From Beroe forskalii (lineage: Eukaryota > Ctenophora > Nuda > Beroida > Beroidae), in assembly GCA_011033025.1 (NCBI GenBank), contig WFMF01000088.1, positions 473,378-537,377 of the forward strand: 64,000 nucleotides of DNA. The letters run 5' to 3'. The notes under the pieces are model-generated. The model searched no databases and was not told the DNA's origin. It saw nothing but the letters and a program-made list of their open reading frames with translations. Position numbers and translations under genes: made by a program. This document shows, piece by piece, positions 1 through 10,899 of this stretch (positions are counted from its first letter, which is position 1; the number at the start of each line of letters is the position of its first letter).

Positions 1-285
1 CGGTCAAGATGACGTCATCGGCCTTGCTCCAAGTGGTAAGTTGATGACGTTGAATTGTATATTTTCATAGCGCGCTGGGTGTAGTGTCGCACTGAAAGGT
101 GTCCGTATGGAAATTATCTTATTATCAGATAATTCTTCTAAAAAACTTCGTCTTTATAGATTGATAATTTACCTGGAATAATTAGGACCACTTACAAAGC
201 TAGATTAGTTGAAAGAAATTATGTTTGAAACTTTTTGAGAAATTTGGAGTCAGAATGATCATGAAATGGTTTCAGACGAGAACTC
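1..285. other. Non-coding, no recognisable feature
   Basis: No reading frame or recognisable repeat is seen. A palindromic TGACGTCA octamer near position 10 is a CRE-like chance-level motif only. Confidence 0.5.
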
Positions 286-575
286 GTGATGCCAGAGTTC
301 ACAGATGCCAAAGTAAAGTCTAAATTGGTGTCAGAGTAAACTGATGTCAATGTAAACTGGTGCCAGAGTAAACTGATGTCAATGTAAATTCTAAACTGGT
401 GTCAGAGTAAAAACATACTGGTGTCAGAGTAAAAACATACTGGTGTCAGAGTAAATACATACTGGTGTCAGAGTAAATACATACTGGTCTCAGAGTAAAC
501 TGGTGTCAATGTATACTGGTGTCAGAGTAAACTGATGTCAATGTTAACTGGTTACAAGGTTTACAAGGTTTACAA
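286..575. repeat. Minisatellite, ~17-bp unit related to CTGGTGTCAGAGTAAA
   Basis: Imperfect tandem units alternate ctggtgtcagagtaaa and ctgatgtcaatgtaaa, some spaced by acata. The array ends in repeated acaaggttt. The same unit reappears at 1600-1700 on the far side of a LINE fragment, so one array may have been split, or both may derive from the LINE. Confidence 0.85.
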
Positions 576-1322
576 GGTTTAAAGGTAAATATTGGGTAAC
601 TATCGTTGCCCGTCATATTTTACAAACAGCATAATAAAGAAAAAACAACAACAAACATTTTGCTTTATTTCAATTGAAATGTTACTAGTTCGAATCGCAT
701 ACCTCGCATTGAATATGGCGACTTAAACCCGACAAAATCAAGACATTCATTATACGCTTATTTGGCTCAGCGTTGTGTTTTTGCTTATTGCAGTAGGTAC
801 TCAATAGCTTGTTAACTGGCTCACTCATTTTATATTTTACGATATTATACAATATTGAGTTTCACACTTGGGGCATACGGTTGATTAAGTTTAATTGAGT
901 ACCTGGTGATCTGCTTTGCTGTGTAAAAAGCGTGTTGGGTGAATCGCTGTGATAATATTGTACAGCGTAAATGGGCAGTGAAAATTTATCTCATATGTCG
1001 CAAACACTGATTGCGCATACATTGTAATTTGGTCTTTTTAACATTTATTAATTCCAATGGTTTGTATGATGGCACGGTGTGTGGAGTGATTTATCATTGA
1101 TTAGTTGATTAGTTGAAATGAATAACCAGAGTATTAAGTTCTCAAATCGCTGAGATATTTGTGCCGTTTGTCCATCGCACGATAGATAAAGCTACAGATA
1201 CAAGTGATTATATGTAAGCCCGACGTTTTCTAATTCAGAATTTAATGTTTGTGTGTACATGTAGTTTTGTGTTTTTTGTGTTATGGTGTAAGTTGTATGC
1301 ATTAAGATCCATATTGACTGGG
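576..1322. other. Intergenic, no gene seen
   Basis: AT-rich sequence without an open frame worth calling. It probably includes decayed 3' sequence of the minus-strand LINE fragment that begins at 1643, but I see no second recognisable motif. Confidence 0.4.
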
Positions 1323-1643
1323 TCACCAGTATGGCGATAACAGGTTGACTAGATTGTCCTTGAGTGACTGCAGGTTGACGTTTAGCTGTGGGTGGGAATC
1401 AAGACTGTGTTGTGGAGCGTTGTTTAACTTAGTTACAAGTTTGTTTCGCAAACCAGAGTACAGATCACACTCATACAGTAAGTGTTTTTCGGTTTCCAAT
1501 GTGTTCACACCCATTGAGAGCTTACACCACGTGCAAGTGCGCAGATCTCTCGGCGTTTTGTTATACCTTCCTATTTCGATTTCGAGATCGTGGTGTCGGA
1601 GTAAATTAAAATACATACTGGTGTCAGAGTAAACTGGTGTCAA
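1323..1643 (-). pseudogene. Non-LTR retrotransposon fragment (C-terminal zinc-finger end of reverse transcriptase ORF)
   Basis: The minus frame contains a segment resembling the C-terminal zf-RVT region of LINE ORF2: a HDLEIEIGRYNKTPRDLRTC stretch followed by CTWC, then EKHLLYECDLY and LRNKL. This is the usual spacing of Cys-x2-Cys with a downstream His and Cys (H-x4-C) after the 'LEIE-GRY' motif in LINE proteins. No reverse transcriptase or endonuclease domain is present in the window, and the frame is closed upstream by a tandem repeat, so this is a dead 3' fragment. The family identification rests on motif recognition; the LINE clade cannot be told. Confidence 0.7.
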
Positions 1644-1700
1644 TGTATACTGGTGTCAGAGTAAACTGATGTCAGATTGTTGGTGTAAACTGATGTTGCC
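1598..1700. repeat. Second block of the GGTGTCAGAGTAAA minisatellite
   Basis: Four to five imperfect units directly abut and overlap the start of the LINE fragment. The LINE coding sequence itself contains ggtgtcggagtaaatt at about 1590-1607, nearly the repeat unit. Confidence 0.75.
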
Positions 1701-2927
1701 AGTGACAGTACCTGAAAATTAATTCCGCCTGAAAATTTTTGACGTATAACCATAACATGAAAATTAACTGAATTTGTTAGTAGACTTGATTTGTGGTTTG
1801 CCTTATTTTAGTAAACTTTTAGTAATGGCTATTGGTATCAGACGCAAAATAAACCAGTTTTAACATAATAAATGCCAATTCAACATCACATATCCAATAA
1901 TATTGAACATGCCATATATTATAAGAAAAAAGGGAAATTGAACATTTGAAACAACTCAAATATATCACGTGATTTTATGTACAAATTCAATACAAAACAA
2001 ATACACACACGCATGCCCCGATATCACAGTGTTGAGAGTCTTCTTCAATAATCTGACGTTAGAAGAGTGGTATACAGGGGACATCGTGTTGTATTATAGC
2101 TGATTAATTAACACAGTAATTAACATATTAATTAATCTTACTGTAATATTACTGATAGCAAGGTAATAATAATATTCAGTCAGGGTAACGATCTGCTCCA
2201 ACGCGATTGTTGGAGATTATAATAAACAGTCTGTTGCAGCACATACGATCACATTCACACTCTCCATAATATGTCAAAATGTTAAGTCAAGTGGGCAAGA
2301 CATCTAGATAAGTAAGAAAATTTAATGAGCATATCTTGATCAGTGTATAGATCTTAATTAATTAGGAGAATCTGTTTCTTGGAACGTTTTATGAAAAATG
2401 ATAGATCCATTTTAAGGGTTTCTGGGGTAATAATTTGTAAATATATCCGCGTTTAAAATCAGTAAAGAGCGTTTTACACATAACAGCATTTATCATATAT
2501 CAAGGGTTTATCCAGTTAGTGTCAAAACAAATTAATCAATTATCAAATATCTGTTTCAATATCTTCATCTTGTAGATCTTACGGGTATAATGTGAAATTT
2601 CCCAAAAATTTGTCGTTATTTCAGTGAACTCAAAGTAATTTGTTGAACGGGTTTGAAAGTTGATTGTTGAAAATTTCATTGAGGAAATTGCACATTAATC
2701 CGTTTATCTTTTCATCAAAAACCTTTGAAGATTAATGATGATTCAAGTCACGGCCATCAAATCATAAAACAAGTTCATTGCAAAGCATCTACGTTTTTCA
2801 CTGAATCGACTGACTACTGTGCACATATAAAATTTAACAGAAATAAAAACCAATGTTAAAAACAGCGATAATATTAGTATTAAGATCAAATAATAGGTAA
2901 CATCCTAAGCAGCTAGGTACATTACAC
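1701..2927. other. Intergenic / 3' flank of the Ig-lectin gene
   Basis: No gene seen. AT-rich sequence that would hold the 3' UTR of the minus-strand gene ending at 2928, or an intron if the GTAAGTG overlapping that gene's stop is used as a donor. Confidence 0.4.
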
Positions 2928-5209
2928 TTACGTGACCAGATAAGATAAGAGAGTCTGTATCACTATGGTAACGGTTACTATGGAGAGTGTGGGGTAACTA
3001 TGTAGTCTCTTAGCTGCTGCACTAACTGGCCCCTCCTTGGACTTGAGGTGCTCTAACTTAGGACACACACTGGCGTCCTCTAGGAGCCACCTGCCACTAG
3101 GGGCGCACACCAGGTAGGCAGTGTTCTCACCACACTGCACACTCACCCTGTCACCTACTGAGATAACACCCGCTGTTATCTGGCTTCAGGTATGCTTGGA
3201 ATGTGACCTCTGTGCCCGAGTGTCCGGACAAGTCCCTGCACTGTGCGGTGTAGTGTTTGCAGATGAAGGGCAGCTTGGTGGACCTGTCCGCGTCCAGCCA
3301 ATGACCGGACTTGAACGCGTCCATGTAGGCGTAGTCCCGATCTGATTGGGAGTTGTCAGGCCTGCCTTTCCACCAGAAGGAGAACCTGTCAGACACTTCC
3401 TCTGAAAACCATAACCACATGCCTTCCTTAGACTCGTCACTGAGCCCTATCCAGGCCCTGGCGTCACCACTCCAGTCCTTGTTAGCCATGATCACATCAA
3501 ACACTTCATCATTCTCTTCATAGCTCAGGATGGAGGGCAGGTGAGCCCCCTCCCGCCAGGCTTTACACGCGGCCTCCGCTTCAACTACCGTCTTACTCTC
3601 GTTGAAGTACTTGTACTCCTTGCCAGCGTCAGGGTCATGGTAGATACCCACTGCAAAGTCATCCCCAATGTTGTAGCCGTCCTGGGTGTCTATGCTGGTG
3701 TACACGAACACGTCTGTGGTGGCTTGCTTGAAGGTCTGAGAGTTGTACGCCAGACATTGGAAGACTCCGTGATCGTCGTTAGTCGGATAGTCAAACACCA
3801 GAACCTGTCTACTCTGCCCGTTCTTGGTAGAGCTGTTCAGAGTGAACCTCTCCCCCATGTCTGCAATACCCTGCGTGTTCTGGTACCACCCCATGTAGGT
3901 CTCAGGGTTCTGAGACGTGTCAATGACACAGGTCAGCGTGAAACTCGTGTACCTGTTGGGTAGGATCTTTACCGGAGTTGAGATGCTCTCGAAGGTAACA
4001 TCGTATGAACTGGGAGCCTTTGACAGCGCTAAGATCTTTGTGACAGTTTGCTCAGCGTTAGAAACCAGACACTGGTAGTCCCCGTAGTCGTCTTCCTGTA
4101 GGTTGGTGATGGTCAGCATTCTGCCTCCCTGGGAAACACAGGCTCGCCTCTCACTGCACCCCGTTATCATGGTACGTTGCTGCCCGATAGCCACCACCTT
4201 GTACCAGAAGATGTCCGGGTCAGGGTACCCGTATCCCGCGCAGTACATGCTCCCTCGTCCCCTCAGCTTCTGTTTGTCCCCGTAACTAGCTCCCTCCACC
4301 AGTCGGGGAGGGCCGTTAACTGTGTTCTGTGACCCGGTGATGAGGAGTTGTCTCTCTGCTAGCACTGCTTTCTTGCTCACTGAGTTAGACTCTCCAATGC
4401 ATGTGTACTTCCCCATGTGGTCTGTCTGTACGTTCTGGATGTACAGGGTCCCGTACTTTGAGGATGCCTTGTTCCGATCCATCAGATAACTTGTGTCCTC
4501 GAAGTTGATCTCTTTATTTTCAAAACTCCAGCTTATTTCGGGTAGTGGGTCTGCTGAAATCATATCCACACATTTGATTTCTACTATGGGGTTATTTACT
4601 GTTACTCTCACATCGGACCTTTCAACACCGTTAGTTGTGAAGTGTTTGACTTTAACCTGACCGACTCCACTCGTCATGACGAAGTTGCTGTCAGCCACTG
4701 CTTTGCACTGGTAGAATCCCGTTTCATCTGCAGTAATGTCCCTGAAAACCAACTCACTGGTCCCTGTCATGTAGAGGTTCTTCTTGGCAGTGGTGTCCCC
4801 CTGAGGCAACTCATCCAACTTATACCAGATGTACTGGATGGTGAACTGATTGGACACCAGACAGGACAGGGTCACCGAATCCCCGATCTCCAGGGTCACA
4901 TCCACAGGTTCTCTGCTGAACTTGAACTGCTTGGAGGGGTCGTCCATGTACCTCTTCCTCGCTTCCTTGCACTCCTTGGAGAGTGCCTCCACACACCTAT
5001 CATCTGTGTCAGAGAGCTTCACCAGGCCCTCTGGGCAGACACACCGAGGGATGGTCCTGCTGGGACACAGCTCATCGTTAGGGTAGAAGTGGGCAGTGCA
5101 GGTGGGGATGCAGACAGTCCCCTCCTCCACCCACCATGTCTCCTGTGCAAACCCGGGCTGCTGAGAGGAGGGGTAGAAAGAATAGGAGCAGGACTGATTC
5201 TTCCATTGC
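2928..5209 (-). CDS. Secreted/anchored receptor-like protein: signal peptide, TIL-like Cys-rich segment, four Ig domains, C-type lectin domain, CCP-like module, hydrophobic tail
   Basis: A single large exon. The ATG at 5206 opens a signal peptide (MEESVLLLFFLPLLSAA) three bases after a good acceptor (tccctccccag|GCAATG). That frame differs by one base from the main frame, which runs from before 5150 to about 3170. The main frame shows a Cys-rich TIL-like stretch (VCIPTC...CVCPEG), then four Ig domains recognised by C...W...DxGxYxC patterns (YQC, YTC, YQC, FQC). A C-type lectin domain follows (WIGL, HWLDAD, final FICK) without an EPN/QPD sugar motif. A second one-base shift near 3166-3172 is needed to enter the CCP-like module (VGDRVSVQCGE...VCAPSGRW) and a C-terminal hydrophobic stretch ending LSYLVT, suggesting a GPI signal or membrane helix. 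The gene is broken as written: sequence error or pseudogene. A role in cell-surface recognition is inferred from domains only. Confidence 0.8.
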
Positions 5210-5389
5210 CTGGGGAGGGAGAGCGAGCTGTTAGGAATCATTTGGGTCACTTGACCGATCAGGTAGAATAGGTGGCAAACTAAAACAAGTTAGGATCAAA
5301 ATCAAAGACGCCAACTTTTCAACAACTATATGATAACCAAAGCAAGACTCAGAATGAAATAGTTCTAACTGCTAAGGAGTAAATACTTG
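5210..5389. other. 5' flank/intron of the Ig-lectin gene
   Basis: The pyrimidine-rich acceptor just upstream of the ATG implies a 5' UTR intron on the minus strand; its first exon is not recognised. Confidence 0.4.
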
Positions 5390-5880
5390 AATATATACAG
5401 TAAAAAGGCCCCCAAAAACGAGGGAAAGGGTTTTCCCCAATAATAGGGGATAGTAGAAAGGTATTCAAAAAAACCCGAAAGGGAAAAGGGGAAATTTTGA
5501 AAAAACGAAATTAGTCCAAGTCAAAAAATCGATTTGGGGAACGCACAAAGAATTTACTGGGCACATTTGCCAAGGTTCAAAATATCCCTGTTTTTAATAT
5601 AGCGGGGAAACCAGTCCGAAGAAAGAAAAGTATTCTAAAGTAATCGGTTAAAAAACTTGGGGTTTATTTAAAACCACTTAATCATCACACGGGGAAAAAT
5701 CTATGTGAGGGCAAAGCAATATCTCGTTGTTTTGGGAAATTTAAAGTATCATCCCCAAAATACATGCATTAATTTACAAAAGGGGAAAAAATTTTCCCCC
5801 TTTAAGGGGGCAATTAAAAACCACTTGCAATGGCACATAAAAAGCCCCGTTTTTTAATCCTTTATTTATTGTTTTAAGCC
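5390..5880. other. Homopolymer-rich, probably low-quality consensus
   Basis: Runs such as ggggaaaaaattttccccc and many AAAA/GGGG/CCCC/TTTT blocks contrast sharply with both flanks. The same texture occurs at 62.6-64 kb, where it can be compared with cleaner copies and looks like base-call smearing. No gene is called here. Confidence 0.5.
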
Positions 5881-8800
5881 TAAGGCCATGATGTCTCAAA
5901 AACAACTGTGGAATGAAAACACTACATTATTATTCTCAATTTCAAAACATATGTGGCTTCTCTCATCGAAGGTCAAAATACATGAATTGATCAAATTACC
6001 ACGAATTGTTCATGCGGAGTTCTAATATCATACTTATCACCAGAACGTATCTTAGCACATCTACGAAGTTGACGATTGCCTCTCCTAAGTATTTGATTGA
6101 CTCAAGTCATTATGAAAACAAACATTCGCATAGCTTCGGCCATATCACCACAACACGGAAAATGTAAGAACACAGAGATACAATATCGAACCACTTAATG
6201 GCCCACCTACTACAACTCTTATTGCATCACAAACGAATTTATAGATGAGCGGAAAGCTTGCATCATGAAGTAAAATTGGAAGCATTGCGACACTGAATAC
6301 ATGAACCACAGAGCTGCTTCATGTTGTGTGGGCTACATGCTACACCAGTGCACTTCTGATGTGGCGCTTTGATACACTGCAGAACCTAACCCTGCTTTAT
6401 TGGCAACGATTATATCTTTCGCATATATATTGATAATCGCGAATACGCTGTCGCACTGAAATCTGTTGCCAGTTCTATAACCATATCAATGATCGCTCTT
6501 TATCGGGACCAGCAGATCGAATGGTTTCAAGGTTTTTGAGCTGCAGTACCTACTCTTTTCTCAAATATATTATCAAACAAACGAGACTCGAGCCAGAGAA
6601 AAGCCGATGCAGCAGGTTTTAGCCTGTAATATGTGGAGTATTTATGTATGCCATTTCCAATGAGAAGCTCCCAAATAAGATCCCTATTTGGGAAGCTCTA
6701 CACTCGATATACCGGCTGTATATCAGCGTATGATGGGAGAGCAGGAAATATAACGTGTATGAGCAATGAGCACGACCAGTATCTTCTGGTAGATTATATC
6801 TCCTGAGCATCAGTATACGTGAAGCAGATTCCTAGTGAACCTGCACCAACTGATGTATCGGTAAAGGGATGTGCGGACTCTGATTATGGAACGATACACC
6901 GGTATATGAGTCAGCTAATGAATCAGATACAGGATAAGATAATGAATCAGCGATACAGTCAGATAATGAGTCTTGATACATGATATAACTTGGAATATGG
7001 ATGGAGATCTACATCCTGTAGTATACGGATCGTTGTATGGATGATGACGCTGCAGTATGATACATCCTGGCACAAATGATAAACAGAGATAAATACATCT
7101 CAGTACAAGATATCAGCTGATACAAATTGATAAATTGAGATCACATACGAACTCTGGATGAAGAATATATATCCCAACTACACAGGCATCACTGTTGGGC
7201 GTGTGTGTTTGATGAGGCGTGTCACAATGGGGTCCTCAAAGTAACAATATCAGCCTCAACACTCAGCAGGGACAAAGTTTAATTATCTTTCCAGCTCCTA
7301 ATTATTCAATGGAGTATGATGTAATCTGATGATTCAGTGCAGTGAGGTTCATCATTGGTTATTCAGCAACACATGACTGTCAATCAAATAATGGAGTCTT
7401 AGGAAGAATCTGTCACTCAAAAAGACCAATTCAGGTTATGATGCAACTATTATGAGCTAATTTCAAGAATACTGATGGATAGATAAATAAGACATACAGC
7501 TATAACAGCTGTTGCTAAAGACATATTAAAGACAAAAGTATGCGACCATCATCGAATCAATATTTTGCAATATTGAAACTCCCAACTGTCCTCCAAGGAC
7601 CACACTCGAAACAGCTCAAGAGACCCCTAAACTCCGTGCAGTAGCGGTATGTACACATAACAATGCGGAGAGCTAACGAACACTAGGCTGGTAATATATG
7701 CAAATTATAGAGAGACATCATCATGAGTACTATCGACTGTCGAATATATATGCGCGCAGTGTGTGTAATGTACACAAACCTGGGGTAACAACAACAACAA
7801 CCATAGTATATAAACACAATAAGGCAACACAACATAGAGAGAGTGTGGACGTGGCGAGAAAGAAACTTATTAAAATGCCAAGAGAAAGTGTGGTGTGAGC
7901 GGCCGGGAGCTTGCTCTTTACATTGTTCTTACCACAAAAGAATATAGGGCTAGGAGGAGCTAAAGAGAGGAGAAGGAGGAGGCATATCGCTATACTAAAT
8001 TTAATTACCGCACTACATGGGGTGTATAGCATTATTACATGACCCTGGGTGTGTATACACTTAGTATAAATGGAGTGCATTGTACAGGGTATACTGAGGA
8101 AGGGACTAGGGCACTACCACCAGAAACCACCAGCAACTGAAGTGGCTGTCCGAGTAAAGTGGCTCTATTGGCTCCCCTAGTGGGTTACCAATCAACATGA
8201 TTGCATCAGTGTGGGTACCATTACCTACACATTCCTGATGGAATTCCGGAGTGGCCTTCACTAGATGTTCTAAACGCTAAAACTGTGCTGTGACGTCACG
8301 AAATGACTATATTTGGAGAATTTTGATGAATTGATGTCCGATGACGTCACTTAACAGAGCTATGTTCTGAAGACCATTACCGGATACCTAGCTAGATTCC
8401 CATTGTCTACTGAGTACTGATGAACAGGATCCCAAAAGAAAGCGGATATCGGATGAGCAACTAGAGATATATGACGGATCACAGAAGTAAGACGGAAGTT
8501 TTACAAGGGAAACTAGGAGTGCGTGTGCTCTATAATGAGTTTGGGGAAGAGGAAGGAAATGAGAGAGAGCTGATCGTACAACAAGCAAATAAAATACACC
8601 ATAGCTTGGCGCTGCATTCTCTCTTGAACCGTTTACCGTTTATTAAAGCTCATTGGCAAATCTTTAAATAGCTTATGAGAAAAGATCGACAGTAAGTTTA
8701 CTTAAAGTCTACAAGATCAACAATAGGCTCACCGTCAGGTTATTATGTAGACATTATGTGTGCGTGTAGAGGTATAATAATATAGGCCGCGGACCTGGCT

Positions 8801-9953
8801 CAGTTAAACCTGCCAATTAGCCGAGACTGAGCCCCCCGGAGCGATATGTGAAGACCACGCTGACGTGTGAGTGTGGTTACCAGACACTACCATGGGGAGC
8901 TGAGAGGGAGCTGGAGGGGGTGAGTGGCCCCCAGCACTAGATTTGATACCTGCCACTACTGACGGTTTCCTACTGTGTCACATATTGTACATACTTGTGA
9001 TTATAGTACGGACCTATGCTTCAACCCTCGCATATGGTCCTACTGCTCATACTCCAACACGGGGATGTTAGAACAATACACAGCCATTCATTAACTTATA
9101 CAAGCTAATTATCAGTGAGAACAGCTTTAATGTGTTGGCAGCTCGAGCAGGCTATTGTTCTGTGCTTTATGAGCTAACAATAGCTGGATTAAATCGATCA
9201 GTACCAACCGAGCTAGAGAGAGTAGATCCCTAACTTCAACGTAATTCAAGAAATTAACTCCGATCTACAAATTCTCTGTTGAAAATGATAAGCACTGATA
9301 GTGCACCCAGCGTCTCAACAGAAACATATCAACCGTGGAGCATGGGTACTGGAACTTGTTAAAAGTGACACGGCCAGCAAAGTCGACATATTACCTTCGG
9401 CTCTCGCAACTCAGGGGGAGTTGTGACTGCCACGAACTAAATGATTTAGCGGTGGTCACTTCTCCTAGTTGGGTATAATTATACAATATCTGACATTCCA
9501 CTGAGAGCTCCATTCAACAAAACCCTCTCTCTCTGTGCCTCCCATGGAGTATGAGCTCCGTGATATTATAATATAGCATGAGAATCACGAGAGTAGCTCT
9601 GTGGATCATAATATGATGCTCAGTAATCAAAGTTACAACCGGGATAAAGTGCTGAGTGGTTCTCTCACTCTCGTATTTAACAAATAGTCCGAGGAGTAGG
9701 ATAGTGAATATATCATTAAAATACCGGCACTCAAACATGTTTAGGAGAGAGACACAGAGAGGAAGGTGTTCCTAGTATACTCGCTCTTAAATCATCCGTT
9801 TCAACTTTGAAAGATGTTCAAATTTCTGTGGTGGCAAAGAAATTATATATGCCTACTCCTTTTAAGTGGAGAACTTGGGTTATAAGCTCATAATGGATTG
9901 ACCGATTACATGATCTAAAGAAGTTGGAGGGTTGGAGGTTACTTTAATCATGT
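5881..9953. other. Long intergenic stretch, no gene recognised
   Basis: No frame with a recognisable domain or splice-linked exon. Short degenerate repeats of cagataatgagtc type lie around 6900-7000 and CRE-like TGACGTCA octamers at about 8290 and 8343. Nothing supports a gene. Confidence 0.4.
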
Positions 9954-9962
9954 CTTTGACCT

Positions 9963-10890
9963 GGGAACCGGACACGAGGTCGGGGGACACGAGGTCGGTG
10001 GACGCTAGGTCGGCGACGGAAAATCAGGGTGGACGTTAGGTCGGGAAATCCCCACAGGGTGGACACGAGGTCGGCAGCACTTTCCTATTTTATTTCTTCC
10101 CTTGAGTGTGTTGCTCATACGGTAGATCACTCGGTATAACATTATCAGGGCACGGTAGAGTTAGTGGGATGTGACAATGTGATCCGGCGTTCCTCTGATC
10201 ACTTCTGATACAAGCGCGTCACGATATACCGTGTCTAATTGTCTATGTGATCCTTGCTTATGATTGGATCGTATCATATGAGTTTTATGGGAATGCGTGA
10301 TTGGAGAATTCTATGTTCCCTCTCCTCCACCTTCCCCTCTGCCCTCGTCGATGGATGCCACTTCTACTTCTGCAGAGGGGAAGGTGGTGGAGAGGGAGGA
10401 TCTGAGGGCCTGCTCAAAGTATCCAGCATCAACACTTGGGGGTCCAGGATGGGGCAGTTGGATGTGAGGGAATGGAAAGCCTCCAGGTAGATGGCAGAGT
10501 CCTTGTGGGTGAGGAGGATGTAGGATTAGCACGGGGTCACATTCACATAGAATTCTCCAATCACGCATTTCCATGAAACTCATATGATACGATCCAACCA
10601 TAAGCGAGGATCACATAGACACGCTATATCGTGACGCGCTTGTATCAGAAGTGATCAGAGGAACGCCGGATCACATTGTCACATCCCACTAACTCTACCG
10701 TGCCCTGATAATTTTTTACTGAGTGATCTACCGTATGAGCAACACACTAAAGGGAAGAAATAAAATAGGAAAGGGCTGCCGACCTCGTGTCCACCCTGTG
10801 GGGATTTCCCGACCTATCGTCCACCCTGATTTTCCGTCGCCGACCTAGCGTCCACCGACCTCGTGTCCCCCGACCTCGTGTCCTATACCC
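9963..10890. mobile_element. Mutator-like (MULE) foldback element, copy 1
   Basis: A 928-bp element with long inverted arms (about 350-400 bp each). The outer arm holds five spaced GGAC-n-GGTCGG motifs (ggacacgaggtcgg, ggacgctaggtcgg, ggacgttaggtcgg), and the inner arm extends to tgattggagaattctatg. It is flanked by a perfect 9-bp target-site duplication, ctttgacct, at 9954-9962 and 10891-10899. Long TIRs, a 9-bp duplication and a MULE-like transposase fragment in the centre agree with the MuDR superfamily. It is non-autonomous as seen. Confidence 0.85.
10335..10523 (-). pseudogene. MULE-type transposase fragment inside the foldback element
   Basis: Minus strand: YILLTHKDSAIYLEAFHSLT then, after a small frame break at the ctggatactttgag position, FEQALRSSLSTTFPSAEVE. 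MULE transposases carry a segment of the form 'alLt-K--Y---f--L' followed by 'DFE-A----FP-A--'. The Asp-Phe-Glu element is visible only if two bases are skipped. About 60 residues remain, so this cannot encode an active enzyme. Motif recognition only. Confidence 0.6.
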
Positions 10891-10899
10891 CTTTGACCT

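Noticed and set aside
2928-5209. Processed retrogene explanation for the intronless Ig-lectin exon
   Set aside because: The exon begins right after a strong acceptor and ends over a donor motif, and no poly(A) tract or target duplication was seen, so a normal large exon fits better.
8285-8350. Paired TGACGTCA sites as a promoter module
   Set aside because: Isolated 8-bp palindromes in a gene-free region; no adjacent transcription unit.
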